NCBI RefSeq assembly: GCF_963678635.1
Contig: NC_087066.1
Location: 27,493,801-27,557,800, forward strand
DNA: 64,000 bases
Direction of reading: 5' to 3'
Source of the DNA: Symsagittifera roscoffensis
Taxonomy: Eukaryota > Xenacoelomorpha > Acoela > Convolutidae
The position numbers were made by a program, and so were the translations under genes. Position 1 is the stretch's first letter; every line of letters begins with the position of its first letter. Under the pieces are notes generated by a model, which saw nothing but the letters and a program-made list of their open reading frames with translations, searched no databases and had not been told where the DNA came from. Positions 24,325 to 37,347 of the stretch are shown in pieces.

Positions 24325-26099
24325 TTTTTGGAATGTAGTCGTTGTTCTGGTTCTGAGGGGAAATTTTCCCAGTTGTGCAGATTTTTGTCGTCAGTATCGT
24401 TTGTTTTTCGGCGAAGTTTGGGGTCTCTGATTTATTGTCATTTTTTGTCGTATTTGTTCTCGATCTTTTTTTTCGTTGTTTCAGCGCTTCGTTTCTAATC
24501 TTTTGATCAACGGGGGATAGTTCCTTGCTCATGTATACTTGTTTTGCGTAGGTTTTCAGCTTATTCAGCAATAGCAGTATTAGCCAACGGTGGTGTTTAC
24601 ATCTGGTTTTAACGATAAGCGTTTTATCTTTATCCCTATTGTCATCAAAATTCCCTAGCCGTCTTACGTCGTCGACCGGGCTGTCGACGTTTAAAAAAGC
24701 CCAAATGCTTCTCACTTCCTTTACATCAATGTTCGTACCGTTCTATCGGCGAGTTGACCTTTGATTCCATGATGCCTCTCACCCGTAGTCCATCATTGTT
24801 GTCATTTGTCTTGAGAGTTTTGGATTCTGTTGTCTTCGTTGTTTGAATGGCGACGACCTTACTGGCTGTTCGAGGCGCCATCTCAGTCCTCAGGGAAATT
24901 ATTTGATCCCGTATGCCCTCAACATTTTCGATGTTAGTTGTCAGGGAGTGAAGCTGGTTTTTGACTTCTTCAACGCTTTTGGCTTCATGTCAAGTTTTTC
25001 TCTGGTGGAGGCAAGTTTGTCCAGCATACAATCCCTTGAGACGAACACACTCGTTACAAATCAGTACAAGGTTTTGGCTGACCTCACTGATCCCGAAGAT
25101 GGCACGTTTGCTCCTTTGGATGAACTTTGGGGTCAAGTGCATTGAGTGACAACAGGAGACATACAAAAGCGTGGCATCCCGTGGGGTTATGGGCTTTATG
25201 CACGTTTTAGAGCAGTTATTCCGCTTCGTGGGCATCACTAAGGAAAGGGCAAAAATTTAAGGATGTCTGGAAAGGGAAAACCAGACCACACATCCTTAAT
25301 GTGTGGTCTGGCTTTCGCGCGTTTCCTAAGAAACTCAATTCCTATGGATGCACTGGACTCGTTACAACACAATTTGTTCGATAGGGTTAGAATGTTTAGT
25401 GATGGGACACTTACTTAGCTTTGGAGTCCATGAGCTTTACGCTTCCTGAGTCTCCCTTTTTGTCTAATGTTGAGATTCTGCTGGCTTTTGTCGTTGTCGG
25501 TCTGGTCACCATTAATTCTTGTATCCTTGTTCTTCTTGTAACTCAGTCTCTTCTTTTTGCTTTTCTTCAATCCAGTAAGGTCTGCTCTGTTCCGAAAAAT
25601 AATTCGACAAGGATGTATTTATTACCGGATGTATTTATGCAATTTTGTGTTTTAATTGGATTCTTTTGCGTTTTCTGGAGGATAAGGAGGATTCCACAGA
25701 TTTTAGCTCTTCGGAGATATCACGAGTACATTCTCTGCGAGTTTAGACGATGCCTTTCATCTGGTTGTTGAGGTCTAGGGTTTGAAGCTCTCCAACTAGC
25801 TGGAGGAAATGAGTGGGTGGAACTTTCTTGTCTCGGGGTTGAAGTTAATTCGATAATTTGTGAACAAATTGTTTATTGTGTCATGCCAGATGACTAAGTT
25901 TGTTCGTCTTTGGAGCACACCTCGTCTCTTTACCAGGTTTTTTCCTATCTTCAAGGCATTCTTCGAATATGGGTTCAAGGAAAGCCCTGAGGTAGTTGTT
26001 GATTGATTGGCAAAACGTTGATAATCTCTTTGCTCCAGTGATGACATTAGATAATTTAGGGAGCTGGCCGCCACAAAATAAACCATTTGCATTAATCAT
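24270..26099 (-). pseudogene. LINE ORF1-like region, broken
   Basis: Three patches look like ORF1 of CR1/Jockey-type LINEs. At 25796-26092 there is the stretch TNLVIWHDTINNL with neighbouring basic sequence. At 24990-25238 there is a Cys/His patch (CC-H-14-ish spacing, then ICNEC) resembling the zinc-binding segment of LINE ORF1 proteins. At 24275-24715 there is VDDVRRLGNFD followed by TLIVKTRCKHHRW and SKELSPVDQK, as in the nucleic-acid-binding RRM-like ORF1 domain. The patches are in different frames with stops between them (for example near 24720-24980 and 25240-25790), so no single protein can be made. Confidence 0.65.
25281..25311. other. Perfect 13-bp hairpin inside LINE ORF1
   Basis: CCAGACCACACAT, then a five-base spacer CCTTA, then ATGTGTGGTCTGG: a perfect inverted repeat. 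It may be an insertion footprint or a small foldback, since ORF1 similarity is interrupted here. It is not followed by a T-run as in a bacterial terminator. Confidence 0.9.
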
Positions 26100-26100
26100 C

Positions 26101-29100
26101 TGAAAAAACTTAATAAGTCTAATGAGATGGTTCGAAACGTTCGAAAGTTCGCAATGTTTGCTCTGTGGTTTTACGCCGAACTCTGAAACATCCGTTAAAG
26201 AATATTTGGAGAGCTAATCAAAACGTTGAGAGCTAATCAAACCAAATTGGCTTATTCTCTTCTTTTTTCAGCACTATTCAGTATACTCTCAGACGAACTA
26301 AATAGCATTTGATAGTACCAAAAAGTCGAGACAGCAGTTACAAACCTCGGTCCACACCACTGACAGCGGTGTAAACGAAGAAGAAAATCATTGAGAAAAC
26401 TGTAGACACGGCTCAGCAGCACAGCAACCTTTGGTCCAAGAAAGGAACTTGAGAATTTTCAATGCTGTTTACATAACCGTAATTATTTTTGTATGTTGGC
26501 GATTCGACTAAACGCCCTCAAAACCTTATCCGCAAGAGAAACTGATCATCGCATCAGAAACAACCGATACATCCACCTATTGAACTGGCCAACTTGTGCT
26601 TCAAACCAAAGCATTATCACAGATGATGAGGCGCTCTTCTCTGCTCTTATCGATACTCTGTTATAAGTCTATGATTAATCACTGCTATGAGAATGATCAA
26701 AGTTCGTTAGAGAAACTCAAGCTAATGCACAAGCCGCCATATCATGAATGTTTTGTCCTGTTCTTAAGTTAATGAGTAAAAATAATTGCGAAAAATAACG
26801 TCATGATCTCAAATACAACGTGAATAATATAGACGGGTTACCGGTGGGAGACTTTCAGTTTGTTTGAGTAGTATAAATGGTTTCATAGATTCAAAATTTT
26901 TGTCACTAAGCTGGATCAGTTCGGATGCAAATCGAGGATTTTTTTAACGTTCAGAAAGTTCCATGAGAGTCAAGATAGAAACAAAGCCGCCCGACTTGAG
27001 AAAACTAATACATTGCTAAAAGAAATAGATCAAAGCCGAAAAAGAAGAACGGACTTGTGGCTAGAGGAATTAATTAGGCAAATCGAACCGACGCTAGTCG
27101 CACACCAATTATGTAGTAAAAAAATTTTCAACAGTACGTTTTAACATTTAATTCACGGGCAGAAGCAAAATAAAATTGAGGCCATCGGCAAAAGTTTAAA
27201 AACTCCAATGTGCTCTTGACAAAATTATGACAAAAAGTTTCATAGCTAGAAAAAGATGAAGAGGCATCTCCGAGACAACTCTTCACAACAATCCTACTTC
27301 AGCATATCTTTTTTTGCAGTATTTTCTATGCTTTTCAATTATTCTGAAACTAGGTGGAGACCAATAGCTTATAACATATGCTGTTTTGTTATTTTCAATC
27401 TTAAATTCTTACATGGGTTGACAGTAGGCTTTTGTGATCCAAATTTATCCAGCTCACTAGTGAATTTTTTACATCAGTTGATTTTAGTTTCAAAACCTCT
27501 CCCACCCAACTAAATGATTCTATTTCATATATTAAAAACAGCGATACCAAGTAAAATTCTAACAAATCAGAATTTTTTATCTGTTTATAGATCAGCTTAA
27601 CTTGATGTCAAGAAATTTAAAAATCCTTATTGATTAGCTCCTTATTGAAGTTGTGAACAATTCAAAAAAGTATCGTTTCAACAAAGTTAAGAGTGTACCC
27701 ATATACCTTAAAACCGATTTGATCTATGCTTTGCATTTTTGAAATGAATAGCACATTGAGAAAATGGAAAAATATTGACGACAAATACTTTTTAAACGCA
27801 AGGTAAAAGTAAGTTTCACGAAGAAGTCCCTGACTTAATGATTTTCACTGCAGTCCATGTGTTAAACAAATTTTTATCAAAAAAAAAAGATTTAGTCGCT
27901 CGATATTTGATAGCTCACAATTTCGAGAAAAAAGAATATTGACAGATCGATTGAAAGGATTGAAAATTGTCCAAGTATTCTGAAGAACTTGGCTAATCAG
28001 TCTTTTTTTTTGCGTGGTTGCTAATTGCGTTAAGAGACAATTTAAGGTTTTCAATTGTCCGCATTTTCAACTCTTTGGTTTCTTGTCGATGTTTTATGGT
28101 GCAGTTTTGTAGAGTAGACAGTTTTGATATTTCTATCAGACGCATTTTAAAAAACTAAAAGCAGAATACCTCAAAAATTACTCCTTGTTTGCAACTTGAT
28201 AACACCAGATTAGCATATTTTCTATTTGTTACTTTCAATCACTCTCAAACTAACTTAATGGCATCCAAAGTGAACGGGCCATACAAAATCTGAACCCCAA
28301 CAACAGACATCCGGTAGTGGCGTAAAGGATAAAACAAACTGAAAAAAGCAAATTGACTGTACTTTAAAGGACTGCTATAGGCAATTGTCTATGCTGTTAT
28401 TGCTATGGTGGATTCTCAGAATAAATTTGATGATAATGATCCCTGGTCGCATCTACTTAGAAAGTTTTACATACATTCCTTCTGCATCCATGTGCACGGC
28501 TTTCCCTCGCTGATTTGGTTTGACCACACGAAAATCAGAAGTCTGTTTCTGTGATCAACGGGGTTGAAGATATCAACATTTCCATGCGGATGATTTTTTC
28601 ACCAAGAAAAACCTGAAATAAAACTCTGCGCGAGTTTTCTCTGAGCGGGTTGTCTTGAAGCTATCGATCGGTTTTCTTTAATTTTTGTATATAAAATGGA
28701 ATCTTTTTTGTTAGTCATATTTCTAATCATTTTCGATAAAACAAAAAACAAGTATCGAGAATATCAATAGGCTACAAAGGTGTGAAACATGTTAAGGGAA
28801 AAATCATTCGTTTATTCTTGTCAGAGTTAAAAACTGATTTTCATAATTTTTTGCCGCCCATTTTAGCGTTCTTCTTTGGAACTTTTTATTTTTGTCAAAT
28901 TTGTGCGACATATATAAAAACTAAAACCTAAAATTGCTGCGAAAACTAAAATTGGCAGAACCACTAACTTGTATACAAACAATTCAGCTTTCTGTGAAAC
29001 GATTTTTCGTTTCACACAAAAATCTGGCTGGCTTATTTTATTCGGGTTACTAAAAAAATTCACCAGCGTAATGTTTTGTCAATGTTTTTTCCTAATTTTT

Positions 29101-31240
29101 TTATTATTTCCATGGGTTCCAGCATTTTCCCATTGACGAAAATTGATTTGGTGTTTCCGCTGGAATTCAATTCTTTTAGATTATCAGAAGCCAACTCCAT
29201 TTTGTTTTTTCCCGTACTTTCAAGAATTAATAAATTAGTTTGTAATTTACTTTTGGGCGAACCTGCTGACTTTTTTATTGTCAGCGTATTTTAAGGGTGT
29301 AAAGAAATGGAGCACTTTTGGTAAGTCATCAGAAAGCACAAAAAATATGGCTCTAGCAAAGATAACTGAGGAACACCACCTGTGACTTCTTTCGACGTTG
29401 AGGCAATACTGGCACAATTAACGAATTGCATTCTGTTCTCGAGTTAGCTTGCTAAATTTTCAAAAAGAACCCCTCTGCTCCATTTTTCTATTTTTTCACC
29501 ACTTGATAATGACGGAGTTAATTGAAAGCTTTTTTGAAAAGTTTGTGTAGTACACTATCACTTCATCATTTCGTTTTTATCAGTTGCCTCATAAACGCAT
29601 TATAAAAGTGCGAGGAAATTGTTGACAGCAGACTTCTGTTTTACCAAATGATGTTGTCTTCATTTCATGTTTATAGCAAAATGTTCAATTAGCGGCCTAA
29701 ATAGACGATTTTCAAAAACTTTTTCTAATAATTGTTAACAAGGATCAAGGCAGGTAATTTTTTAGTTGTCTTCTGTTGTCTTCTTGTGCGTAGGGGATAT
29801 TATTGCCAATTTCAAAGATTTGGGACACATCCTAGTCTCTGGATGTTTTTGAAATTATGTCTAAAATAACTTTCATTGATTCTGCTAAAGTCTTTAAGAG
29901 TTGAGAGGCAGGCCGTAGGGACGCTTACTTTTAATCACATCCAGTTCAACAAAATTTTAGTGATTTCTTCATGAAAATTGTCAAAATATATGGGGAATGC
30001 TTTATAGCAAATAAAACCACTTACTTTAAAGTTCATTTTTTGAACAAATGCAAGTGGTAAAAAGTTTTCATTTGTTTGAACTTTTTGGTTGGGTTTTCGT
30101 ATTTTACCCAGTTTAATACCATTTCACGCAGTAAATTTGATTTCTGCTTTTTCAAATTTCGAAAACTTTGAAAATCCGATTCGTTTGTTGAGATCCCAAA
30201 AAAAAGTCTTTTCACATCCATAATCTGATAAGCAACGTTTTCGAGATCCGTCAATTGTTTTCGCATTTTAGACTTAGCCTATACGTCGAATAGTCTAGGT
30301 GTTGTTCTAAAAATTTTGATTCCATTCAAAGTTTTAACACTTACCCCTCAAAGCAACATTTGTCGTCGACGCATGGTCTTTTTAAAACAAAAACTTACAG
30401 AAGCTAGTGTAAGTACTCATACGTTTCTTCAAACGTTCTATCAATATTGGTAGAACAAACTGTTGAAAAAAGAAACTTTTCATATGATTTATCATGAACA
30501 GCCGAGCAGAAACCATTAAATTTTCTTTTGATTGATATTCCATCTCGTTTATCTATTTCATTTTTAGAGATGCTCTTCTGTGATCCCTTATATTGATTGT
30601 TTTTTTCAAAATTAGAGCAAATTTCAATCAAATTCTTCTATCTTTTCATAAGAGCATGATCTAATAATTTTGAACCGCAGGTTCCAAATTCATTTGTTCG
30701 AGTCATTTGAGCCTCACCTATTAGTTCTGAATTTTTTTTCGATTTTATTTCAGTTTTGATTTACTCTCCAATCTGCGTTTGGAAAATTTATATCACCACA
30801 CAAAAGAACTGGCTAGTTTTTTAATGAAGTTAATTGGGTCAGAAAAGTTTTTGAAGTCATCAAATTTTGTATCTTTGATTGATGTTTGATGTTGAGTTAT
30901 ACGCGCAAAAAATCACGAATTTGAATATGTTTGCTTTCTTTTGTACTGCTAATGCACTTAGGCAAGTTCAATTTCTTTTTTTTGCAGTTATTTACTGGGA
31001 TAAGTACACCTCCATAATTAGACGTATTACATGTTATTTTGCGGTCCACACGACTATAAGCAGATTACTATTAGCATAAGTCTTGTGCCATCTACTCAAT
31101 AGTTTAGCCAGTTTTTGCTCACTAAACGTACAGATGCTGCACATTAAGATGCCGCTGAAACAAACTGTTTTCTTTTTCAAAATTTAATAAAGTCCAGGCA
31201 TTCAGCGTTAGGAAGTTTCTGAACATTAGTCAATTAGTGG
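26101..31240. other. AT-rich stretch without a recognisable gene
   Basis: No coding exon, RNA gene or repeat family could be supported. The open frames here (27256-27513, 28863-29063, 30033-30266 and similar) are Phe/Lys/Asn-rich, lack recognisable domains and look like chance frames in AT-rich DNA. Confidence 0.5.
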
Positions 31241-31249
31241 ATTGCTTCT

Positions 31250-31415
31250 GTGAATATCGCCGTAATTGTCCCTAAGTGGCCAAACTGGCAGTTTTTGACC
31301 CCATAACTTTGACAATTTCGTGCGTGAAAAACTGCTACTTGGAAATTAAAATGAAATTTGCCTGGAGAAAGAACCACCCAAAACCCTTTTTTTCAATTTT
31401 CCCAAAGTCGGAACA
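31250..31415 (-). repeat. Dispersed TGTTCCGACT element, partial copy
   Basis: Carries the aattgtccctaagtggccaa / ggcagtttttgacccc core and ends at aaagtcggaacaat, the family's 5' end read on the minus strand. The 3' half is missing. Confidence 0.65.
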
Positions 31416-31689
31416 ATAATGACAAAATCTGTATTTAACTATTTCAAGCGCGCTTATCTCCCAAATAAACCAAAATAGCAGTCTTTAAACCTCCTTAACC
31501 CTACGAAAAAAAATTTAATTTCAGCCCAGTACAACAATAATTTTCGGATGACATAATAAAACTCTGTCAAAACTAGCTGGTTAAAAAACAAGTTTTCTGG
31601 GTCAAACCCAAATAATTTGTGCCTTACATTGAAAGTCGGATTATTAAGGATTAAACCTCCACTAACGAGTTTCAAGCTAGATGAAATAA

Positions 31690-31900
31690 ATGTATTGCGC
31701 AATAATTGTCGCAAATTGGCAATCTTTAAACACACCTATATTACAAAACTGATCACAGGTATTATATCTTTTAAAATTTGAGCTCAAAACATTAAAATTT
31801 TTTAACGAGAAATGGAGAAAATCTAACCAAAAAATGCAGTTTCAATCGGCGAAATCTGTCTGGAGAAAAAAATCAAGACTCCTAGTATTATGAATGTTTG
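31690..31900 (-). repeat. Dispersed TGTTCCGACT element, second partial copy
   Basis: The core (attgtcgcaaattggcaatc, then ctgatcacaggt, then gagctcaaaacat) matches the full-length copies at 37.3-37.9 and 39.7-40.2 kb. Both ends are eroded. A further fragment of the same core lies near 31440-31500. Confidence 0.6.
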
Positions 31901-33480
31901 ACCCTGAACACTTCGACTGATTCTTAACCGGTATCGAGTATTTGTTGGTAAAAAATTTTAAAAAATCAGAAATTTTTGACAATAACAAACATCAATAGTG
32001 AAAAATTGATAAAAACGAATTTATTTTGACCAGTCGTTCTGAATCATTTCATTTTGGAACGATTACGTTGTGCAAAGATATTGCAGCGCATCGTTTAATC
32101 TGCTTGTGCTTTCAAAGTCATCGCCAAAAACCTTATAAATTAAAAAAAAAACATAATTGAAGGAGGTATTGAAAATTTTGCATAAAAACTATGATTTTGG
32201 TTACCAAAACATGACTGAATAAAAAACCAAAACGATCTCTTAACAAATAAAAGTAACAAATAGATCAATCACATGATAAAAAGAAAAAGAGCACCAACCG
32301 GAAGTCGTAGAAAAAAGAAATTTACATTAGGCTCAGCCCCAAACAATCAAAAGCTAAACATGCGAAAGAATTTAGTGAAATAATGAAAATTAGTTAATCA
32401 TAAAACGCATAAAATCAGAAAAAGTTTGTAACAAATTTTCATACCAAGGGGAAAAAATTTTAATAGAAATTTGATGCAATTTTTTTAAAAAAAGTTTGAT
32501 GTTTACAAAAATAAAATGACTGACATTGTTTTGTCTACCCGCGATTCTGCACTATCTAATTTAATCTTCAATTTGATGCCAACTCCATGGCTTTTTTGAA
32601 CAGAAATGTTTTTAATTTTAAGTCTCAGTTTTTTTGCGTATAATTAAATAACCACCACTGTATAAGAATAGCATGAAGGGTTTTTATGCCTCATTTTTGA
32701 CGAATTTTACCACGCCAGTGTTAAAATTTATTCTCATAAGGTCGAATCATCTACAACGCATAATGCGCAAAACGCAAATCAAACAAGAATAGCCGGTTGA
32801 AGTGCAAGTAGCACATTATATTTCGACCATATTCTTTTAAAAAAATGCATTCAAGTTTTTTTTTCGTGTTTTGTTTTAAAATTGGTGTTGATTTTTGCGC
32901 GTGGTGCAAAGAATTGATTTTAAGCAAATCTGAAGTTTATGTTTATTGAACATTCACTGTATAATAGACAGATCGGACAACGGTTTTTGTCAAAAATGAC
33001 TGAAAAAAAAACAAATTCGAAAAAAAAAATTATTTGTTTTGTTAATTTTTTTTGCACAAGCTTTTTTGAATTTTTGAAGTTTTTAAAAGTTTTGAAGTCC
33101 CAAAATGGCGCTTAAAGTTGTTTTAAATTTTTATGGCTTTTGAATTCATAAAAAAGTTTGTTTTATATGGCTCATACTTCTTGAATAAATCTGCTCGCTT
33201 GCTTTCATCGCTCAAAATAAGAATAAAATTTATAATTTTCAAAACGGTTTCTTTCGAATCTGGGTCAACTTTGTCATTTGAATCAAATTTAAAATGACTT
33301 TAATATGATATATCACTCGATCCATTCCAATGATTACTTATAGTAATTTTTTGGTTGAAATGTTAAAATTTCCGGTTTTTCCGAGCACTGCAAGGCAAGG
33401 CTTCCAGGCTGCTGGTTCTAACGCAAAATTGAGAAATTCAAACTGACCCAGGCTTAAAGATCAGCAGTTGTTCTTTTTAT
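31901..33480. other. AT-rich stretch, no gene seen
   Basis: Contains long A and T runs (for example 32990-33060). Sequence near 33290-33360 (gatatatcactcgatccattcc) resembles stretches at 59460 and 61350 and is probably another old dispersed repeat. Confidence 0.45.
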
Positions 33481-33620
33481 GCTTTGACAGTCTCGATCTA
33501 AATTCGATATTTTTCGACCGTCTCGAACCAAGCTTGTTAAGTTTCAACCGTGCTCGATCAAAACAACTGTGCTCGACCGTTCTCGACACAAGCAAGATAA
33601 GTTTCGACCGTGGTGGACTG
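33481..33620. repeat. Diverged outlying monomers of the TTCGACC satellite
   Basis: Several degenerate copies of the ttcgaccgt-ctcga motif (ttcgaccgtctcgaac, ttcaaccgtgctcgatc, ctcgaccgttctcgac, ttcgaccgtggtgg) lie about 300 bp left of the regular array. A similar set occurs at about 35695-35775. Confidence 0.8.
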
Positions 33621-33911
33621 AATTTGAGTATATTTCTCCTTTCAAATAACCTAAAATATCCAAAATTAAACGTTATAATTTCTGCTTTTCGGGCAACATG
33701 TTTTGATACTTTTATCAGAATGAAATGATTTGAGTTATTTGCAATTTATATGCTTTATAGAGATCAATTATTTTTGAGAGCTAAATTTTCCATCTTTTGG
33801 ATTACTGGTTGCGTTTTGAGTCGAAAATCTTTTATAAAAATATATTGATATTAGAAAGAAATTTTCTTTATGACTACGAAATACCGCGGAACAATCGGTT
33901 TTTTTCGTTCA

Positions 33912-35691
33912 TGCTCGAGGTACTTTGACCATAATCGAAGTATGTTTCGACCGTGATCGAAGTATGTTTCGACCGTGCTCTATGTTTCGACCGTAGTCGA
34001 AGTATGTTTCGACCGTGATCGGAGTATGTTTCCACCGTAGTCGAAGTATGTTTCGACCGTGATCGGAGTATGTTTCGACCGTGCTCGAGGTATGTTTCGA
34101 CCGTAGTCGAAGTATGTTTCGACCGTGATCAGAGTATGTTTCGACCTTGCTCTACCGTGCTTGCGGTATGTTTCGACCGTAGTCGAAGTATGTTTCGACC
34201 GTGATCGGAGTATGTTTCGACCTTGCTCTACCGTGCTCGAGGTATGTTTCGACCGTAGTCGAAGTATGTTTCGACCGTGATCGGAGTATGTTTCGACCGT
34301 AGTCGAAGTATGTTTCGACCGTGATCGGAGTATGTTTCGACCGTGCTCGAGGTATGTTTCGACCGTAGTCGAAGTATGTTTCGACCGTGATCAGAGTATG
34401 TTTCGACCTTGCTCTACCGTGCTCGAGGTATGTTTCGACCGTAGTCGAAGTATGTTTCGACCGTGATAGGAGTATGTTTCGACCGTAGTCGAAGTATGTT
34501 TCGACCGTGATCGGAGTATGTTTCGACCGTAGTCGAAGTATGTTTCGACCGTAGTCGAAGTATGTTTCGACCGTGATCAGAGTATGTTTCGACCTTGCTC
34601 TACCGTGCTTGCGGTATGTTTCGACCGTAGTCGAAGTATGTTTCGACCGTGATCAGAGTATGTTTCGACCTTGCTCTACCGTGCTTGCGGTATGTTTCGA
34701 CCGTAGTCGAAGTATGTTTCGACCGTGATCAGAGTATGTTTCGACCTTGCTCTACCGTGCTTGCGGTATGTTTCGACCGTAGTCGAAGTATGTTTCGACC
34801 GTGATCAGAGTATGTTTCGACCTTGCTCTACCGTGCTTGCGGTATGTTTCGACCGTAGTCGAAGTATGTTTCGACCGTGATCAGAGTATGTTTCGACCTT
34901 GCTCTACCGTGCTTGCGGTATGTTTCGACCGTAGTCGAAGTATGTTTCGACCGTGATCAGAGTATGTTTCGACCTTGCTCTACCGTGCTTGCGGTATGTT
35001 TCGACCGTAGTCGAAGTATGTTTCGACCGTGATCAGAGTATGTTTCGACCTTGCTCTACCGTGCTTGCGGTATGTTTCGACCGTAGTCGAAGTATGTTTC
35101 GACCGTGATCAGAGTATGTTTCGGCCTTGCTCTACCGTGCTTGCGGTATGTTTCGACCGTAGTCGAAGTATGTTTCGACCGTGATCAGAGTATGTTTCGA
35201 CCTTGCTCTACCGTGCTTGCGGTATGTTTCGACCGTAGTCGAAGTATGTTTCGACCGTGATCAGAGTATGTTTCGACCTTGCTCTACCGTGCTTGCGGTA
35301 TGTTTCGACCGTAGTCGAAGTATGTTTCGACCGTGATCAGAGTATGTTTCGACCTTGCTCTACCGTGCTTGCGGTATGTTTCGACCGTAGTCGAAGTATG
35401 TTTCGACCGTGATCAGAGTATGTTTCGACCTTGCTCTACCCTGCTCGAGGTATGTTTCGACCGTAGTCGAAGTATGTTTCGACCGTGATCGGAGTATGTT
35501 TCGACCGTAGTCGAAGTATGTTTTGACCGTGATCGGAGTATGTTTCGACCGTAGTCGAAGTATGTTTCGACCGTGATCGGAGTATGTTTCGACCGTGCTC
35601 GAGGTATGTTTCGACCGTAGTCGAAGTATGTTTCGACCGTGATCAGAGTATGTTTCGACCTTGCTCTACCGTGCTTGCGGTATGTTTCGAA
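33912..35691. repeat. 22-bp satellite organised into a 76-bp higher-order repeat
   Basis: The basic monomer begins TATGTTTCGACCG and ends TAGTCGAAG (22 bp). Variants differ after CCG. In the right half, three monomers (22 + 22 + 32 bp) form a 76-bp unit. The marker gtgcttgcgg recurs at exactly 76-bp spacing from 34605 to 35365 (11 times). The left half is less regular, mixing gatcgg, gatcag and gctcgag variants. Each tagtcgaag monomer has the dyad TTCGAC-CGTA-GTCGAA. Confidence 0.97.
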
Positions 35692-35775
35692 TTTGTGCTC
35701 GATCTAATACCCCTGTTACAACTATTCTTTTTCGGTCGAGCACTGACATGTGCTCGACTTTGAAAGTCGAAACAT

Positions 35776-36080
35776 AAAGTGAGCACCTCGACTTGCTTTA
35801 ATTATTCTGTACTATCGGGATTAATTCTAGACAGAAATTTTTCGGATTATTCCGGATAGTTCCAAGTTTTTTGCGACAAAAAGAGTTTGAAAAATTTGCG
35901 GAAACATCGACCCGTGTTTTGAAGCGCAAACTAGAAATGTATGACATTTTTTTCTCGCTTAATTCATTCATAACTGCATACTTCCTCGCTGAACTCATAA
36001 ATAGGACAAAATTTGTTTAATTGCTTTCATATGGTAGATCGCATTGAATTTAGTTTGTTAATGGTACTCATAGATCGCAT
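35776..36080. other. Short gene-free stretch
   Basis: Unique AT-rich DNA between the satellite and the GC-richer patch at 36.1 kb. Nothing recognisable. Confidence 0.4.
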
Positions 36081-36289
36081 CCGTGATCAGCTCTAGTTGG
36101 TTGTCCGCCTTTGAAGCGACGAGATGTGAGAGACCGCCTTTTGCATCTGGAGGCGGCATTCTGACTTTATTACCACACACTTTATTGTTATACACACTAT
36201 ATTCATCTTTTAGTTATACATCACAGTCGCAGTTTATTATAACTGTTTACTATTGCAGCAGTTTATTATAACAGTGTAAAGGAGAGTCT

Positions 36290-36353
36290 AGAGAGGCGGG
36301 GCGGGGAGGGGGAGTCAGAGGCTCAAAGGGTGTGACACAATTACAACACGTGA
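36290..36353. promoter_or_regulatory. GC-box-like tract and E-box
   Basis: gaggcggggcggggaggggg (near 36293-36312) is an isolated G-rich tract matching the Sp1/KLF GC-box core, with CACGTG at about 36347. It is striking against very AT-rich surroundings. Several AATAAA motifs lie on the opposite strand at 36150-36260. No transcription unit could be linked to it, and it may instead be part of an old LTR. Confidence 0.3.
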
Positions 36354-37347
36354 TGAACAAACAGAGCACAGTTTGGACTCGGAGAAATTTCACAAAATCT
36401 TTCTTTTAGTCTCTCTCTTTTTTATTTTTTTCAGCAAATTGTGGCTCAGATGGGATGGTCTTGAAGAAGAATGAAAGTAGATTGTTGTGGGTTTGTAGGG
36501 TCGGTGGGAGGACCGATCGATCGACCCATTTTCTTTGATAATTTATGGCAAAACTAGTTTCGTCTTGGTTATTCTGTAACAATAACTACACTAAATCAAA
36601 TACACTCGCACCATCGGAACCATATCTTCTGCAAACAGCTGCTTCTGTTTGATGTCAACTTACTGGCATCCAATGACTCCTCTACATTGCAAAACAATTT
36701 TTTTCTTAAGAAAAAAATCCTAGGAAATTTTTTTCAGAGAAAAAATATCAGCCCGCAGATGATAATGTGCTTTATATTGTATAAACAAACTTTGAATATG
36801 TTGTAGAAAGACGAAGCACAGATTGTTCCACGTTAAACTGAAAACTAAATTTCATCCGCTTTTCACGTAATTTGAGCCTGAATGGAGTTCCAGTGTTTTT
36901 TTCGAAACTTCGTTTTATAAGACCGGAAATGTTTTCAATGTAATACCACGCTTGGCTCCTCTAAGATATTTCAGTGCACCCAAATCTCGCGGGGATAAAT
37001 CACTCTATGCCCCTTGTTGATTCCCATTTTAGAGTAGTCAGAAGAATAATATAACTCCACCAAATTAATAACAGTAATACCATTGCAAAAAATTTTAAAA
37101 AAAAACAAGACTACTGGTATATCAGGGCAAAATAATGAATGTTCCAACTGCACTTTTGCTTGGTCTCGAAAAAATTTGATAAAGGAAATTTTGACAAACT
37201 AAGGAATTTGGGCTGATAACATCGAACTTGAAGAGTCAAAATATGAATGTTTTGGGAATTACAAAAACCAATTAGCTTACCTCAATTCATTCCAAAACAA
37301 TTTCGAGGTGCGACATGAATACGAATCTTTTCAGCAGCAAAGTTAAG
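36354..37347. other. Gene-free stretch
   Basis: No exon or repeat could be supported, apart from a weak match to the dispersed element's end near 37110-37150 (tatcagggcaaaataatgaatgttcc). Confidence 0.4.

Larger units (their letters stand above)
22855..26100 (-). mobile_element. Degenerate non-LTR retrotransposon (CR1/Jockey-like LINE)
   Basis: Reading right to left, the element shows ORF1 pieces, an apurinic-endonuclease-like domain, a linker, and the first part of reverse transcriptase. The RT is cut near 22855, where gypsy gag sequence begins, so the palm domain with the catalytic YxDD is absent. Stops and frameshifts interrupt every domain. It is the most complete of three LINE pieces in the window, and copies 1 and 2 are shortened versions of it. 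No poly(A) tail or target-site duplication could be defined. Confidence 0.8.

Noticed and set aside
25421-25771. 116-aa plus-strand ORF
   Set aside because: Antisense to LINE ORF1 sequence; hydrophobic text is the complement of Lys/Glu-rich codons.
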